Source: Streptomyces indicus (GTDB lineage Bacteria; Actinomycetota; Actinomycetes; Streptomycetales; Streptomycetaceae). Taken from it: DNA of 64,000 bases. A program made the position numbers and the translations under genes. Under the pieces are notes generated by a model that did no database searches, had not been told where the DNA came from, and worked only from the letters and a program-made list of their open reading frames with translations. Positions within the stretch are counted from its first letter, which is position 1. Each line of letters begins with the position of its first letter. The stretch covers positions 558,001-622,000 of the forward strand of contig NZ_FNFF01000001.1 of assembly GCF_900100315.1 (NCBI RefSeq), given 5' to 3'. Below are positions 10,675 to 19,475 of the stretch, in pieces.

Positions 10675-11241
10675 ATGCGTGCGATACGCACCTTCCCAGC
10701 GCTCACCCTGCTCGCTCCCGCGACCGTCTGCGCCCTCACGCTCGGCATGCCGCCCGCGCTGGCCGAGGTCAACACCGAAGCGCAGGCCGGGCCGAAGGCC
10801 GCGGCCAGGGGCGACAACAACATCACCTCGTACGGATTCAGCGTGACGCCCTCCACCATCGCCGCGGGCGGCCAGGTGACGCTGAAGGTCGACGGCTGCC
10901 AGGACACGGCCACGGCCTCCTCCGGCGTCTTCGACACGGTCCGCATCCCCTCCGGACAGAGCGCCACGGCCACCGTCGACTGGGACGCCAAGCCGGGCGC
11001 GATGTACACCGTGACGTTCAGCTGCAAGGGCGAGAACGGCACGACCAACCTGACCATCGCCTCTGGCAACAACGGCTGGACCAACCCGCCCGTCCACCAC
11101 GGGGTGAAGGCGGGCATCGGCGGCAGCCTCGCCGATCTCGACTTCGGCGAGATCGCCTTCGGTGCCGCGCTGATCGCGGGCGCGCTGGGCTCGGCCCTGC
11201 ACTTCGCCCGCCGCCGCCCGGCCGAGTCGGACCACTCCTGA
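10675..11241 (+). CDS. Secreted protein with C-terminal membrane anchor
   Basis: 188 aa with ATG 10675 preceded by GGAGG. Signal peptide to about residue 30 (ALAEV), a beta-sandwich-like extracellular domain with one Cys pair (VDGC, FSCKG), then a hydrophobic helix FGAALIAGALGSALHFA and a short RRRP tail. It resembles the convergent gene at 11359-11847 in plan and in the phrase VTPSTIAAGGQVTLKV versus VDPTVAGRGAHVAVNV, so the two may be distant paralogues. The tail looks like that of a sortase substrate but no LPXTG-type pentapeptide is visible. Function unknown. Confidence 0.82.
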   Translation: MRAIRTFPALTLLAPATVCALTLGMPPALAEVNTEAQAGPKAAARGDNNITSYGFSVTPSTIAAGGQVTLKVDGCQDTATASSGVFDTVRIPSGQSATATVDWDAKPGAMYTVTFSCKGENGTTNLTIASGNNGWTNPPVHHGVKAGIGGSLADLDFGEIAFGAALIAGALGSALHFARRRPAESDHS

Positions 11242-11299
11242 CCCGTCCGGCACCCGGGCCGCCGGGCCAGGCTGTCGCCACAACTCCTGCGCCCGGTCC

Positions 11300-11344
11300 A
11301 TGACGTCGCCCCCGGAACCCGCGAGGTTCCGGGGGCGACGTCAT
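11300..11344. terminator. Bidirectional terminator between convergent genes
   Basis: Perfect 20-bp inverted repeat (11300-11319 and 11325-11344) with a 5-nt loop CGCGA, 58 bp past the plus-strand gene stop and 14 bp past the minus-strand gene stop. Confidence 0.85.
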
Positions 11345-11358
11345 GTCGACGCGGGACG

Positions 11359-11847
11359 TCAGGCCTTGGACTCGCCCCGGCGCCGCAGCCAGAAGACACC
11401 GCCGCCGGCGACGGCGGCCGTGACCAGGCCGGTGCCGATCGCGATGTCGGTGGAGGTGGCGCCGCTGGTGATGGAGCCGCCGGAGCCGCCCTGGCTCGGG
11501 CCGATCACCGTCAGGGCCTGGGGCTTGGTGATCGAACCGGCGCTGCCGCAGTGCACCGTGACGTCGTGCCGGCCGTACGAGGCGTTGTGGCTGACCTTGA
11601 CGTTGGCGTGGGCTCCGTTGCTGGTCCCGGTGAGGGTCGCGCTTCCGTGCTCGATCGCGCTCGAGTACACGGTGCCGCCGCCCTTGCATTCGTGGGCGCT
11701 GACATTGACCGCCACATGGGCACCGCGACCCGCGACGGTCGGGTCGACGCTGATGGTGCTCGAGTCCCAGGCACCGGCCGTCGGGGCAGCGAGCCCGACG
11801 AAAGCACCGGCGATGCCCAGGGCTGCCAGGGCACGAGTAGTACGCAT
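11359..11847 (-). CDS. Secreted protein with C-terminal membrane anchor
   Basis: 162 aa from ATG 11847, preceded by GGAGG; the frame runs on upstream to 12192 but the signal peptide starts here. Signal peptide MRTTRALAALGIAGAFVGLA ends near TAGA. The mature domain has two Cys (SAHEC, VHCG) likely bridged, a Gly/Ser linker, then a hydrophobic helix and RRRGESKA tail. Probably exposed on the outer face of the membrane. Convergent with a similar protein and 330 bp from a divergently transcribed class F sortase, but no recognisable sorting pentapeptide precedes the helix. Confidence 0.85.
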   Translation of the reverse strand: MRTTRALAALGIAGAFVGLAAPTAGAWDSSTISVDPTVAGRGAHVAVNVSAHECKGGGTVYSSAIEHGSATLTGTSNGAHANVKVSHNASYGRHDVTVHCGSAGSITKPQALTVIGPSQGGSGGSITSGATSTDIAIGTGLVTAAVAGGGVFWLRRRGESKA

Positions 11848-12179
11848 GTGGACCTCCGCGAAAGACGCCCCGGGGAACCTTCCCCGGTCAATCGGCGAGA
11901 GCGCCTTCCGGTTCAGACCCTCGAACGCCCTGCGCAGGCCCGCATTTCGGGGCTGGTCCGTACCGGTGAGCGACACGCCGGGCGCTTTTCCGCGGGCTCG
12001 ATATCGCCGCAGGTCACAGACCGTCAGAAATGGTTTCGGCAAATGGACTCGGATGGCGCAAGTGGGCTTCGCGCACCACCCGTTCGGTGCCGACCGCATG
12101 CCGCCCTTACGCAATCCACTTAGCGTTCTCACATGCGCGTACGGCGCGGTACGACGGCCGCGCCGAGAGGGGACTGTGA
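11848..12179. other. Divergent intergenic region, secreted protein / sortase
   Basis: 332 bp without a gene. Inverted repeat CCGGGGAA-CC-TTCCCCGG (11870-11887) lies 23 bp upstream of the minus-strand start and could be an operator. No clear -35/-10 pair was identified for the sortase side. Confidence 0.45.
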
Positions 12180-12842
12180 ATGGATTCGGCACACGGCGCA
12201 GCGGAGGAGGAGTCGCAGAAGAAGCGCGCCCCGTGGGGTGTCATAGCGCTTGTCCTGCTGACCGGCCTCGCCCTGATCCGCAACGGCTCCGGTGAATTCG
12301 CCGTCGGGCCGCCCCAGCCGGCCGCGGCGGCCGCGGCCGAGGCGGTGACGGCGGGAGAGCCGAAGACGGCCGCACCGAAGGCGCTGCCGTTCTCGATTCC
12401 CGAGCGGGTCAGGATCGACCAGATCCAGGTGAACGCGCCGATCCAGCCGGTGGGTCTGGACGCGGACGGCTGGGTGGACGCCCCGCCGCCCGAGGACCCC
12501 AATCTGGCGGGCTGGTTCACGGGGGCGGTCTCCCCCGGCGAGAACGGCACCTCGGTCGTCGTCGGCCATGTCGACAACAACCAGGGCCCCGCGGTGTTCT
12601 ACGGACTCGGCTCCCTGAAAAAGGGAAACCACGTCGAGGTGAGCCGGCGGGACGGAAAGACGGCCGTGTTCCGGGTGTACGGCGTCGAGGTCTTCTCGAA
12701 GGCGAACTTCCCGGGCGGAAAGGTCTACAACTCCACGGGAGTTCCGGAGCTCCGGGTCATCACCTGCGGCGGCGGATTCACCAAGAAGGACGGCTACGAC
12801 GGGAATGTCGTGGTGTTCGCCCGGCTTGTCGAGGTGCGCTGA
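12180..12842 (+). CDS. Class F sortase
   Basis: 220-aa membrane transpeptidase. One N-terminal transmembrane segment (about residues 19-35), Ala-rich linker, then sortase beta-barrel. Catalytic residues visible: His in VVVGHVDNN, Cys in LRVITCGGG, Arg in VVVFARL, in the class F order. It would cleave a C-terminal sorting signal and attach proteins to the wall or act as a housekeeping enzyme; substrates are not evident here. The ATG 12180 is preceded by an AGAGGGGAC ribosome site. Followed by a strong terminator, so monocistronic. Confidence 0.92.
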   Translation: MDSAHGAAEEESQKKRAPWGVIALVLLTGLALIRNGSGEFAVGPPQPAAAAAAEAVTAGEPKTAAPKALPFSIPERVRIDQIQVNAPIQPVGLDADGWVDAPPPEDPNLAGWFTGAVSPGENGTSVVVGHVDNNQGPAVFYGLGSLKKGNHVEVSRRDGKTAVFRVYGVEVFSKANFPGGKVYNSTGVPELRVITCGGGFTKKDGYDGNVVVFARLVEVR

Positions 12843-12860
12843 GCGGGCGGTCGGCGACAG

Positions 12861-12911
12861 ACAAAAGGGCCGCGCTTCCGGAATCCGATTCCGGAAGCGC
12901 GGCCCTTTTGT
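12861..12911. terminator. Bidirectional terminator, 25-bp palindrome
   Basis: Perfect 25-bp arms (12861-12885 and 12887-12911) with a one-base centre, flanked by AAAA and TTTT within the arms, between the convergent sortase and deacetylase genes. Confidence 0.88.
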
Positions 12912-12944
12912 CCGCCTGAAGCGCGGGCAATTCCGCGCGGGAAG

Positions 12945-13787
12945 CTAGACGGACCGGCGGCGCGGCAGTCCGAAGCGGTAGCCGTCGTCGAGAAGCCGGG
13001 GCAGATAGATCCGCAGCGCGTCCACGCTCTGGCTGCGGTTGCCGCCCGCGTCGTGGTTGAGGACCACCACGCCCGAACCGGCGCCCCTGAGCACGTTGTC
13101 GACGATCTTCCGGGTGCCGGGCTCGGTCCAGTCCAGCGAGTCCGTCGTCCAGGCCAGTGGCTCCATGCCGGCCCCGGCGCCGATCTCGAACGCGGCCCGG
13201 TTCCACGCCCCGTACGGCGCACGGAACCACAACGGCGCCTCCCCCACTGTGCGCCGGACGACCTCGCTGGTGGACTCGATCTCGGAGCGCACCGCGGCGC
13301 GGCCGAGGCGGAGCAACTGGGGGTGCGTCCAGGTGTGGTTGCCGATGACATGGCCGTCGTCGATCATCTCGCGCAGCAGATCGGGCGAGGCGGCGGCCAT
13401 CTCGCCGCAGACGAAGAACATCGCGCGCACGTCGTACTGGCGCAGGGTGCGCAGGATGCCCGGGGTGTAGCGGGGATCGGGGCCGTCGTCGAAGGTGAGC
13501 ACCATCGTGCGGTCGCGGCTGGCCAGGCGCAGGATCGGCTTGGAGCGCACGGGCGCCGCGGCGGGCAGCCCGCGGGCCGGTCCGTAGCCGGTCAGCGGTC
13601 TGAGGCGGTACGCGGAGGGCTTCTGCGGACGGCTGAGGGCCGGGGCGCCGGCCGCCGGGCCGGCGGCGGGCGGAGCGGACCCCTGGCTGCTGAAGCAGCC
13701 GGCGGTCGTGGCGAGGGGGACGAGGGAGAGGCCGGCGGCGCCGCGCAGCAGCGCACGACGCCCCGGAAGCGGTTCTTCCTTTTTCAT
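12945..13787 (-). CDS. Polysaccharide deacetylase, Tat-type lipoprotein
   Basis: 280 aa. N-terminus MKKEEPLPGRRALLRG has a twin-arginine motif and a hydrophobic stretch ending in lipobox TTAGC, so it is probably exported by Tat and lipid-anchored. The NodB domain (about residues 105-275) has TFDDGPDPRY (metal Asp and catalytic base), HTWTHP (metal His pair), RAPYGAWN and LNHDAGG (active-site His). Expected to remove N- or O-acetyl groups from peptidoglycan or a surface polysaccharide. ATG 13787 is chosen at the signal sequence; the frame extends to 13832. Confidence 0.9.
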   Translation of the reverse strand: MKKEEPLPGRRALLRGAAGLSLVPLATTAGCFSSQGSAPPAAGPAAGAPALSRPQKPSAYRLRPLTGYGPARGLPAAAPVRSKPILRLASRDRTMVLTFDDGPDPRYTPGILRTLRQYDVRAMFFVCGEMAAASPDLLREMIDDGHVIGNHTWTHPQLLRLGRAAVRSEIESTSEVVRRTVGEAPLWFRAPYGAWNRAAFEIGAGAGMEPLAWTTDSLDWTEPGTRKIVDNVLRGAGSGVVVLNHDAGGNRSQSVDALRIYLPRLLDDGYRFGLPRRRSV

Positions 13788-13908
13788 GACTATTACGTCG
13801 CACGGCCGAGGCCGCCCGGGCCCCATCAACACGGCGCCGCCCGCAGAAGCACCTGCCCGGACCGTCCCGGGATGCGCACGCCCCGGCGGGGGCGTACAAG
13901 GAGGGAGG

Positions 13909-16900
13909 TCAGCGGCGGCGCACGAGCGGGAACGGCAGGGTCTCGCGGATCGTCAGGCCCGTGAGGAACATGACGAGGCGGTCCACGCCGATGCCGAGGC
14001 CGCCGGTGGGCGGCATCGCGTATTCGAGGGCGTCGAGGAAGTCCTCGTCGAGTTCCATCGCCTCGGGGTCGCCGCCGGCGGCGAGCAGCGACTGGGCGGT
14101 GAGGCGGCGGCGCTGTTCGACGGGGTCGGTCAACTCCGAGTAGGCGGTGCCCAGTTCGGTGCCGAACGCGACCAGGTCCCAGCGTTCCGCGAGCCGCGGG
14201 TCGGTGCGGTGCTGGCGGGTGAGCGGGGAGACGTCGGTCGGGAAGTCCTTGTAGAACGTGGGCAGCTTGGTCTTCTCCTCGACCAGGCGCTCGTACATCT
14301 CCAGGACCACGTCGCCGCGCCCCATCTCGGCGGTGTAGGGGACACCGCTCCTGTCGCAGAGGCGGTGCAGCTCGGGCGGTTCGGTGTCGGCGGTGACCTC
14401 CTCGCCGAGTGCCTCGGAGATCGCCCCGTACACGGTCTTGACCGGCCAGAGCCCGGAGATGTCGTGCTCGACGAGCCTGCCGTCCGCGTCGGCCTTGCGC
14501 GCGACGGGCGAGCCGAAGGCGGCGGTGGCCGCGCCCTGGATGAGTTCGCGCGTGAGGTTCAGCATCACGTCGTAGTCGGCGAAGGCCTGGTAAGCCTCCA
14601 GCATCGTGAACTCGGGGTTGTGCTTGTAGGAGACGCCCTCGTTGCGGAAGGTGCGGCCCATCTCGAAGACCTTCTCCAGGCCGCCGACGCACAGCCGCTT
14701 GAGGTAGAGCTCGGGGGCGATACGGAGGTACAGGTCGAGGTCGTAGGCGTTGATGTGCGTGGTGAAGGGGCGGGCGTTGGCGCCGCCGTGGATCTGCTGG
14801 AGCATCGGCGTCTCGACCTCGAGGTAGCCGCGCTCCAACAGGCCCTGGCGCAGCGCCTGGACCGCGGTGGAGCGGGCCCGGACGACCTCGCGGGCGTCGG
14901 GGTTGGCGACCAGGTCCACGTACCGGCGGCGGACCTTGGCCTCGGGGTCGGCGAGGCCGCGGCGCTTGTCGGGCAGCGGGCGCAGGCACTTGCCGGTGAG
15001 CTGCCAGCCGGTCACGAACACGGACAGCTCGCCCTTGTCGGAGACGCCGATCTCGCCGGTGGCGGTGATGTGGTCGCCGATGTCGGTGGCGCCGGTGAAG
15101 GTGTCGAGGACCGCGGCGTGTGCGCGGGTGAAGATCAGCTGGAGGTCGCCGGACCAGTCGCGCAGATCGGCGAAGGCCACACCGCCGAAGTCGCGGATGA
15201 GCATGACGCGGCCCGCGACCGTGACCTGCTCCCCCGTGCGCGCCCCGGGCGCGAGGCCCGCGTGGGCGGCGCGGATCTCGGCGAGGGTGTGGGTGCGCTG
15301 GGCGATGCCCACCGGGTACGGGTCGATGCCCTCGTCCTGGAGCCGCGCCAGCTTGCGGTGGCGGATGCGGACCTGCTCGGGCATGGCCGCGAGCGGGTCG
15401 GCGGTCTGCGACCGGTCGGCGCCCAGGCCGAGTTCCTCGATCGAGGGCAGGCCCGCGGTGGTGGTCGGCTGCATGGACTTGGCGGGCGTGTGGCCCTTGC
15501 CCCACAGGGTGCGCAGGCTCGGCACGGAGACGAAGCCCTCGGCGATGCCGGAGGCCAGCGAGACCCGGGCGAGCGAACCGGCGTCCCCGTAGCAGATGAA
15601 GCGCGGGTACCACTCGGGGTCGTACTTGGCGTTGGAGCGGTAGAGCGCCTCCAGCTGGAACCACTTCGAGAAGAACAGGAGCAGCTTGCGCCAGAGCCGC
15701 AGGACCGGGCCCGCGCCGATGCGGGCGCCTTCCTCGAAGACCGAGCGGAACACGGCGAAGTTGAGGGAGATCCTGCGGACGCCCAACTTGCCGACGTTGG
15801 CGCACAGTTCGCTGACCATGAACTCCATGACGCCGTTCGGCGCGCTGCGGTCGCGGCGCATCAGGTCGAGCGAGATGCCGTCCTTGCCCCAGGGCACGAA
15901 GGAGAGCAGGGCGAGCAGCTTGCCGTCGGCGTCGTGGCACTCGCACAGCAGGCAGTCGCCGTCCTGCGGGTCGCCGAGCCGGTCGAGCGCCATGGAGAAG
16001 CCGCGCTCGGTCTCGGTGTCGCGCCAGGCGTCGGCGCGGTCGACGATCTGCTCCATCTCCTCCTCGCTGAGCGTGGAGTGACGGCGGATCCGGCAGGTGG
16101 CGCCGGTGCGCTTGACGCGGTTGACGGCCTGGCGGGTCACCCGCATCTCGCGGCCGTCCAGGTCGAACTTCTGCACGTACAGGATCGCCTCGTCGCCGAG
16201 TTCCAGGGCGCCCATGCCGTGGCGCGCGAAGGCCTTGGCGCCCTCCTCGGACGCGCCCATCACGGCGGGCGCCCACGCGTACCGCCGGGCGATCTCCAGC
16301 CAGGCCTCGATCGCCTGGTCCCAGGCGCCGGGGTCGCCCACGGGGTCGCCGCTGGCGAGGCAGACACCGGCCTCGACCCGGTAGGTGACGGCGGCCTTGC
16401 CGCTCGGGGCGAAGACGACGGCCTTGTCGCGCCGGGTGGCGAAGTAGCCGAGCGAGTCGTTCTCGCCGTACACCCCGAGCAGCGCCCTGATCCGCGCCTC
16501 CTCGTCCCCGTGCAGCGCGGCTTCGAGCCGCTGCGAACGGAAGAGGGTGAAGGCGGCGTTCAGGAGCGCGAGGGCGCCGAACAGGCCGAGGAAGAAGTAG
16601 AGCGGCCGCGGGGGCGATCCGTCGAACTGCTGGCCCGAGACCAGACCGCCGAGGACGCGGTTGGCCGCCCACGGGAAGCGGTGGCCGCGCTCCAGGGTGC
16701 CAGGGAACAGCTCGACCAGACCCCAGCCGACGAGGATCGCCACCGCGAGCCCGGCCACGAGCACGCCGAGGGCCCGCAGGAACTGTCCCCTGCGGGTCTG
16801 CGCGTAGAACTCCCGGTGGGCGAGGACCAGCACCACGAGCGCCACGCCGCACACGATCGAGGAGGTGAGGACCTCGGACCAGTGGCCCTGCGCGATCCGG

Positions 16901-17241
16901 ATGCCGTCCCAGATCAGCAGGATCCCGAGGTACGCGACGACGAGGCGCCACGCGATGGTCTTGCGCGAGGCGCAGGCCGCGGCGAGCAGCGTCAGGAACA
17001 GGGCGTACGCGAGGTTGGCGCTGACCGGGACCGTGGCGTGGTCCAGGGCCCGCGTGACGGGGCGGGCCAGGTGCCGCAGCGGGGCGATGACCGCGAGGAT
17101 GCCGCAGTACAGGCCGAGCAGGCCGAAGAAGGCCGCGAAGACGTCGGGGACCTTGCCCAGGAACCCGGAGCCGTCCGGTCTGTGCCGGTCCGCATCCTGC
17201 GTCTGGCCCGGGGATATCGCGGCTTCCACGCTGGCGTTCAT
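13909..17241 (-). CDS. lysX: LysX: bifunctional lysylphosphatidylglycerol synthetase/lysine-tRNA ligase
   Basis: 1110 aa. N-terminal about 220 residues hold a multi-helix membrane domain, the middle (about 250-560) is a DUF2156/MprF-like lysyl transferase domain, and the C-terminal about 500 residues are a class II lysyl-tRNA synthetase with OB-fold ([14 protein letters not shown]) and catalytic motifs ([32 protein letters not shown], final [11 protein letters not shown]). Charges tRNA with lysine and moves it to phosphatidylglycerol, lowering membrane negative charge and sensitivity to cationic peptides, as known for mycobacterial LysX. Starts at ATG 17241 with a weak ribosome site; divergent from the stress-protein gene. 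Confidence 0.94.
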   Translation of the reverse strand: MNASVEAAISPGQTQDADRHRPDGSGFLGKVPDVFAAFFGLLGLYCGILAVIAPLRHLARPVTRALDHATVPVSANLAYALFLTLLAAACASRKTIAWRLVVAYLGILLIWDGIRIAQGHWSEVLTSSIVCGVALVVLVLAHREFYAQTRRGQFLRALGVLVAGLAVAILVGWGLVELFPGTLERGHRFPWAANRVLGGLVSGQQFDGSPPRPLYFFLGLFGALALLNAAFTLFRSQRLEAALHGDEEARIRALLGVYGENDSLGYFATRRDKAVVFAPSGKAAVTYRVEAGVCLASGDPVGDPGAWDQAIEAWLEIARRYAWAPAVMGASEEGAKAFARHGMGALELGDEAILYVQKFDLDGREMRVTRQAVNRVKRTGATCRIRRHSTLSEEEMEQIVDRADAWRDTETERGFSMALDRLGDPQDGDCLLCECHDADGKLLALLSFVPWGKDGISLDLMRRDRSAPNGVMEFMVSELCANVGKLGVRRISLNFAVFRSVFEEGARIGAGPVLRLWRKLLLFFSKWFQLEALYRSNAKYDPEWYPRFICYGDAGSLARVSLASGIAEGFVSVPSLRTLWGKGHTPAKSMQPTTTAGLPSIEELGLGADRSQTADPLAAMPEQVRIRHRKLARLQDEGIDPYPVGIAQRTHTLAEIRAAHAGLAPGARTGEQVTVAGRVMLIRDFGGVAFADLRDWSGDLQLIFTRAHAAVLDTFTGATDIGDHITATGEIGVSDKGELSVFVTGWQLTGKCLRPLPDKRRGLADPEAKVRRRYVDLVANPDAREVVRARSTAVQALRQGLLERGYLEVETPMLQQIHGGANARPFTTHINAYDLDLYLRIAPELYLKRLCVGGLEKVFEMGRTFRNEGVSYKHNPEFTMLEAYQAFADYDVMLNLTRELIQGAATAAFGSPVARKADADGRLVEHDISGLWPVKTVYGAISEALGEEVTADTEPPELHRLCDRSGVPYTAEMGRGDVVLEMYERLVEEKTKLPTFYKDFPTDVSPLTRQHRTDPRLAERWDLVAFGTELGTAYSELTDPVEQRRRLTAQSLLAAGGDPEAMELDEDFLDALEYAMPPTGGLGIGVDRLVMFLTGLTIRETLPFPLVRRR

Positions 17242-17331
17242 GGACCGACTCTAAGAAGCCGCGGGCCGGCCCGCCCGTCGAGAGGGGCCCTCCGGGTCAC
17301 ACCGGGGCCCGCCTCGGCTAGCCTCACAGAT

Positions 17332-17793
17332 GTGAGCGAAGAGCAGGTGACCGGGTTCGAGCGCGGTACGGACGGCCCCAAGGTGATCATGGTCGGGGTG
17401 GACGGCTCCGACACCTCCCTGCGGGCCGCCGCCTACGCGGGCGGCCTCGCCCGGCGGCAGAACGCGCTGCTCGCCGTGGTCTACGTGCAGCCCGTGATGG
17501 CCGCCGGCGCCGCGCTCGGCGCACCCGTCGCCGACGTGACGGACGAGATCGCCGAGGGCCTGATCACGGAGATCAAGGACGCGACCGAGCGGGTGAAGGA
17601 CATCTTCTCGGTCCGGTGGGAGTTCCACACCTTCCGCGGCGACCCGTACAACGGCCTGGTCACCGCCGCGGACGAGCTCAAGGCGGACGCCGTGATCGTG
17701 GGCGCGTCCGAGCAGGCCGGGCACCGCATCGTCGGCTCGGTGGCGGTGCGCCTGGTCAAGGCGGGGCGCTGGCCCGTCACCGTGGTGCCGTAG
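17332..17793 (+). CDS. Universal stress protein
   Basis: 153-aa single-domain UspA protein starting at GTG 17332. It opens with VIMVGVDGSDTSLRA and ends with the ATP-binding signature VGASEQAGHRIVGSVAVRLVK, so ATP binding is likely. Role in stress or dormancy is inferred from the family. No partner gene is in the same operon. Its last 18 coding bases are echoed in the 38-bp tandem repeat that follows the stop. Confidence 0.9.
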   Translation: MSEEQVTGFERGTDGPKVIMVGVDGSDTSLRAAAYAGGLARRQNALLAVVYVQPVMAAGAALGAPVADVTDEIAEGLITEIKDATERVKDIFSVRWEFHTFRGDPYNGLVTAADELKADAVIVGASEQAGHRIVGSVAVRLVKAGRWPVTVVP

Positions 17794-17866
17794 TCCGCGA
17801 GCCCTCGGCCCGCGTCACCGTGCTGCCGTAGTCCGCGAGCCCTCGGCCCGCGTCACCGTGCTGCCG
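17791..17866. repeat. Exact 38-bp tandem duplication at the usp stop codon
   Basis: Two exact 38-bp copies (17791-17828 and 17829-17866), preceded by an 18-base partial copy (17773-17790, one mismatch) that encodes the protein's C-terminus. Each unit begins with TAG, the first of which is the usp stop codon, and ends GTCACCGTGCTGCCG. Confidence 0.9.
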
Positions 17867-17978
17867 TAACCGCATCAAGTCACCCCGAACCGTCCTGGCA
17901 TGGCGTCTTCCGCGCCGCCCTGCCTTGCGTCATCATGATCGGCCGTCAGGGAACACCCCCAACGACGAGGTGACGCTC

Positions 17979-19406
17979 ATGGCCCCACTCCGGAGCGGAC
18001 ACGGCGTACTGCGCCGCAAGCCGATCGAACAGATCGAAGAGACCGAGAGCGGAGGGGGCGCGCTCAGCAGATCGCTGGGTCTGTGGCAGCTCACCGCGAT
18101 CGGTGTCGGCGGCATCATCGGTGCCGGAATCTTCAGCCTCGCGGGCGCCGTGGCCAGCGGCACGGCCGGTCCCGCGGTCCTCATCTCCTTCCTCATCGCC
18201 GGCGTCGCGAGCGCCGCGGCCGCCTTCTCGTACGCGGAGTTCGCCGGCCTGATCCCGAAGGCGGGCTCGGCCTACACGTACGGCTACGCGGTGCTCGGCG
18301 AGCTCGCGGGCTGGTTCATCGGCTGGGACCTGCTGCTCGAGTACACGGCGATCGTGGCCGTGGTCGCGATCGGCATCTCCGGCTACTTCGGCTTCCTCGT
18401 CGAGGAGATGGGAGCCGAACTGCCCGCGTGGATGCTGGGGGCGCCCGGCACCGGCGACGGGCACAAGGTCGACCTGTTCGCCGCGATCCTGTGCCTGTTC
18501 GTGGCGTATCTGCTGACGCTCGGCATCAAGAACGCAGCCCGTTTCGAGACCGTGGTCGTGGTCCTGAAGGTGCTCGTCGTGCTGCTCGTGATCGGCGTCG
18601 GCGTCTTCCACATCGACACCGGGAACTACAACCCGTTCTTCCCGTTCGGGGTGGGCGGCGCGTTCACGGGCGCGGCGACCGTGTTCTTCGCGGTGTTCGG
18701 CTACGACGCGATGAGCACGGCCGCCGAGGAGTCCAAGGACGCGCAGCGGCACATGCCGAAGGCGATCATGTACTCGCTGGCGATCTCGATGGTCCTGTAC
18801 GTCCTGGCCTGCCTGGTCCTGACCGGCATGCAGAACTACAAGGAGGTCGACCCGGAGAGCGGGTTCTCCACGGCGTTCAAGTCGGTGGGGCTCGGCGGGC
18901 TCGCGGATGTGATCGCGATCGGGGCGATCATCGGCATCCTCACGGTGATGTTCACGTTCATGCTCGGCGTCACCCGTGTGTGGTTCTCCATGTCGCGCGA
19001 CGGACTGCTCCCCAAGTGGTTCGCGAAGACGCACGCCACCCGGCATGTGCCCGTACGCGTCACCTGGATCGTCGGCATCGCGTCCGCGGCCATCGCCGGG
19101 TTCCTGCCGATCGGCGAGGCGGCCGAACTCACCAACATCGGGATCCTGTTGGCGTTCGTGGTGGTGTGTGTCGCGGTGATCGTGCTGCGCTACCGGCAGC
19201 CCGAACTGCCGCGTACGTTCCGCTGCCCGGGCATGCCGGTGGTGCCGCTGCTCGGCGTCGGCTTCTCGATCTGGCTGATCACGTATCTGCAGTGGCAGAC
19301 CTGGGTGCGCTTCGCGGTGTGGCTGGCGATCGGGCTGCTGATCTACTTCGGCTACTCGTACCGCCGGTCCGAGCTCGCCAAGTCCCAGAGCCCTGCGGAG
19401 AAGTGA
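17979..19406 (+). CDS. APC-superfamily amino acid permease, cationic amino acid transporter type
   Basis: 475 aa with about 12-14 transmembrane helices. The TM1 signature GVGGIIGAGIFSLAG and the AEFAGLIPKAGSAYTY segment of TM3 are diagnostic of the CAT/APC family. Probably proton-coupled uptake of an amino acid such as arginine or lysine; substrate not determinable. ATG 17979 (MAPLRSG) follows GAGGTGA; the frame extends upstream to 17925 but lacks a ribosome site. Ends at a strong terminator shared with the convergent CapA gene. Confidence 0.92.
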   Translation: MAPLRSGHGVLRRKPIEQIEETESGGGALSRSLGLWQLTAIGVGGIIGAGIFSLAGAVASGTAGPAVLISFLIAGVASAAAAFSYAEFAGLIPKAGSAYTYGYAVLGELAGWFIGWDLLLEYTAIVAVVAIGISGYFGFLVEEMGAELPAWMLGAPGTGDGHKVDLFAAILCLFVAYLLTLGIKNAARFETVVVVLKVLVVLLVIGVGVFHIDTGNYNPFFPFGVGGAFTGAATVFFAVFGYDAMSTAAEESKDAQRHMPKAIMYSLAISMVLYVLACLVLTGMQNYKEVDPESGFSTAFKSVGLGGLADVIAIGAIIGILTVMFTFMLGVTRVWFSMSRDGLLPKWFAKTHATRHVPVRVTWIVGIASAAIAGFLPIGEAAELTNIGILLAFVVVCVAVIVLRYRQPELPRTFRCPGMPVVPLLGVGFSIWLITYLQWQTWVRFAVWLAIGLLIYFGYSYRRSELAKSQSPAEK

Positions 19407-19419
19407 CGCGGTGAAGGAC

Positions 19420-19456
19420 GGCGGGCCGCACCCGGATGGTCCGGGTGCGGCCCGCC
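19420..19456. terminator. Bidirectional terminator
   Basis: Perfect 17-bp inverted repeat GGCGGGCCGCACCCGGA and its complement (19420-19436, 19440-19456) with TGG loop, between the convergent permease and CapA genes. Confidence 0.87.
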
Positions 19457-19475
19457 GCCTCGCGTGCGCGGGCGC

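Noticed and set aside
10675..11847. LPXTG/LAXTG sorting signals in the two small secreted proteins
   Set aside because: No such pentapeptide is present before either C-terminal helix; annotated as membrane-anchored only.
13708..17793. 1361-aa plus-strand ORF opposite lysX
   Set aside because: Only its last 153 codons (from GTG 17332) are the real universal stress protein; the rest is antisense shadow of lysX.
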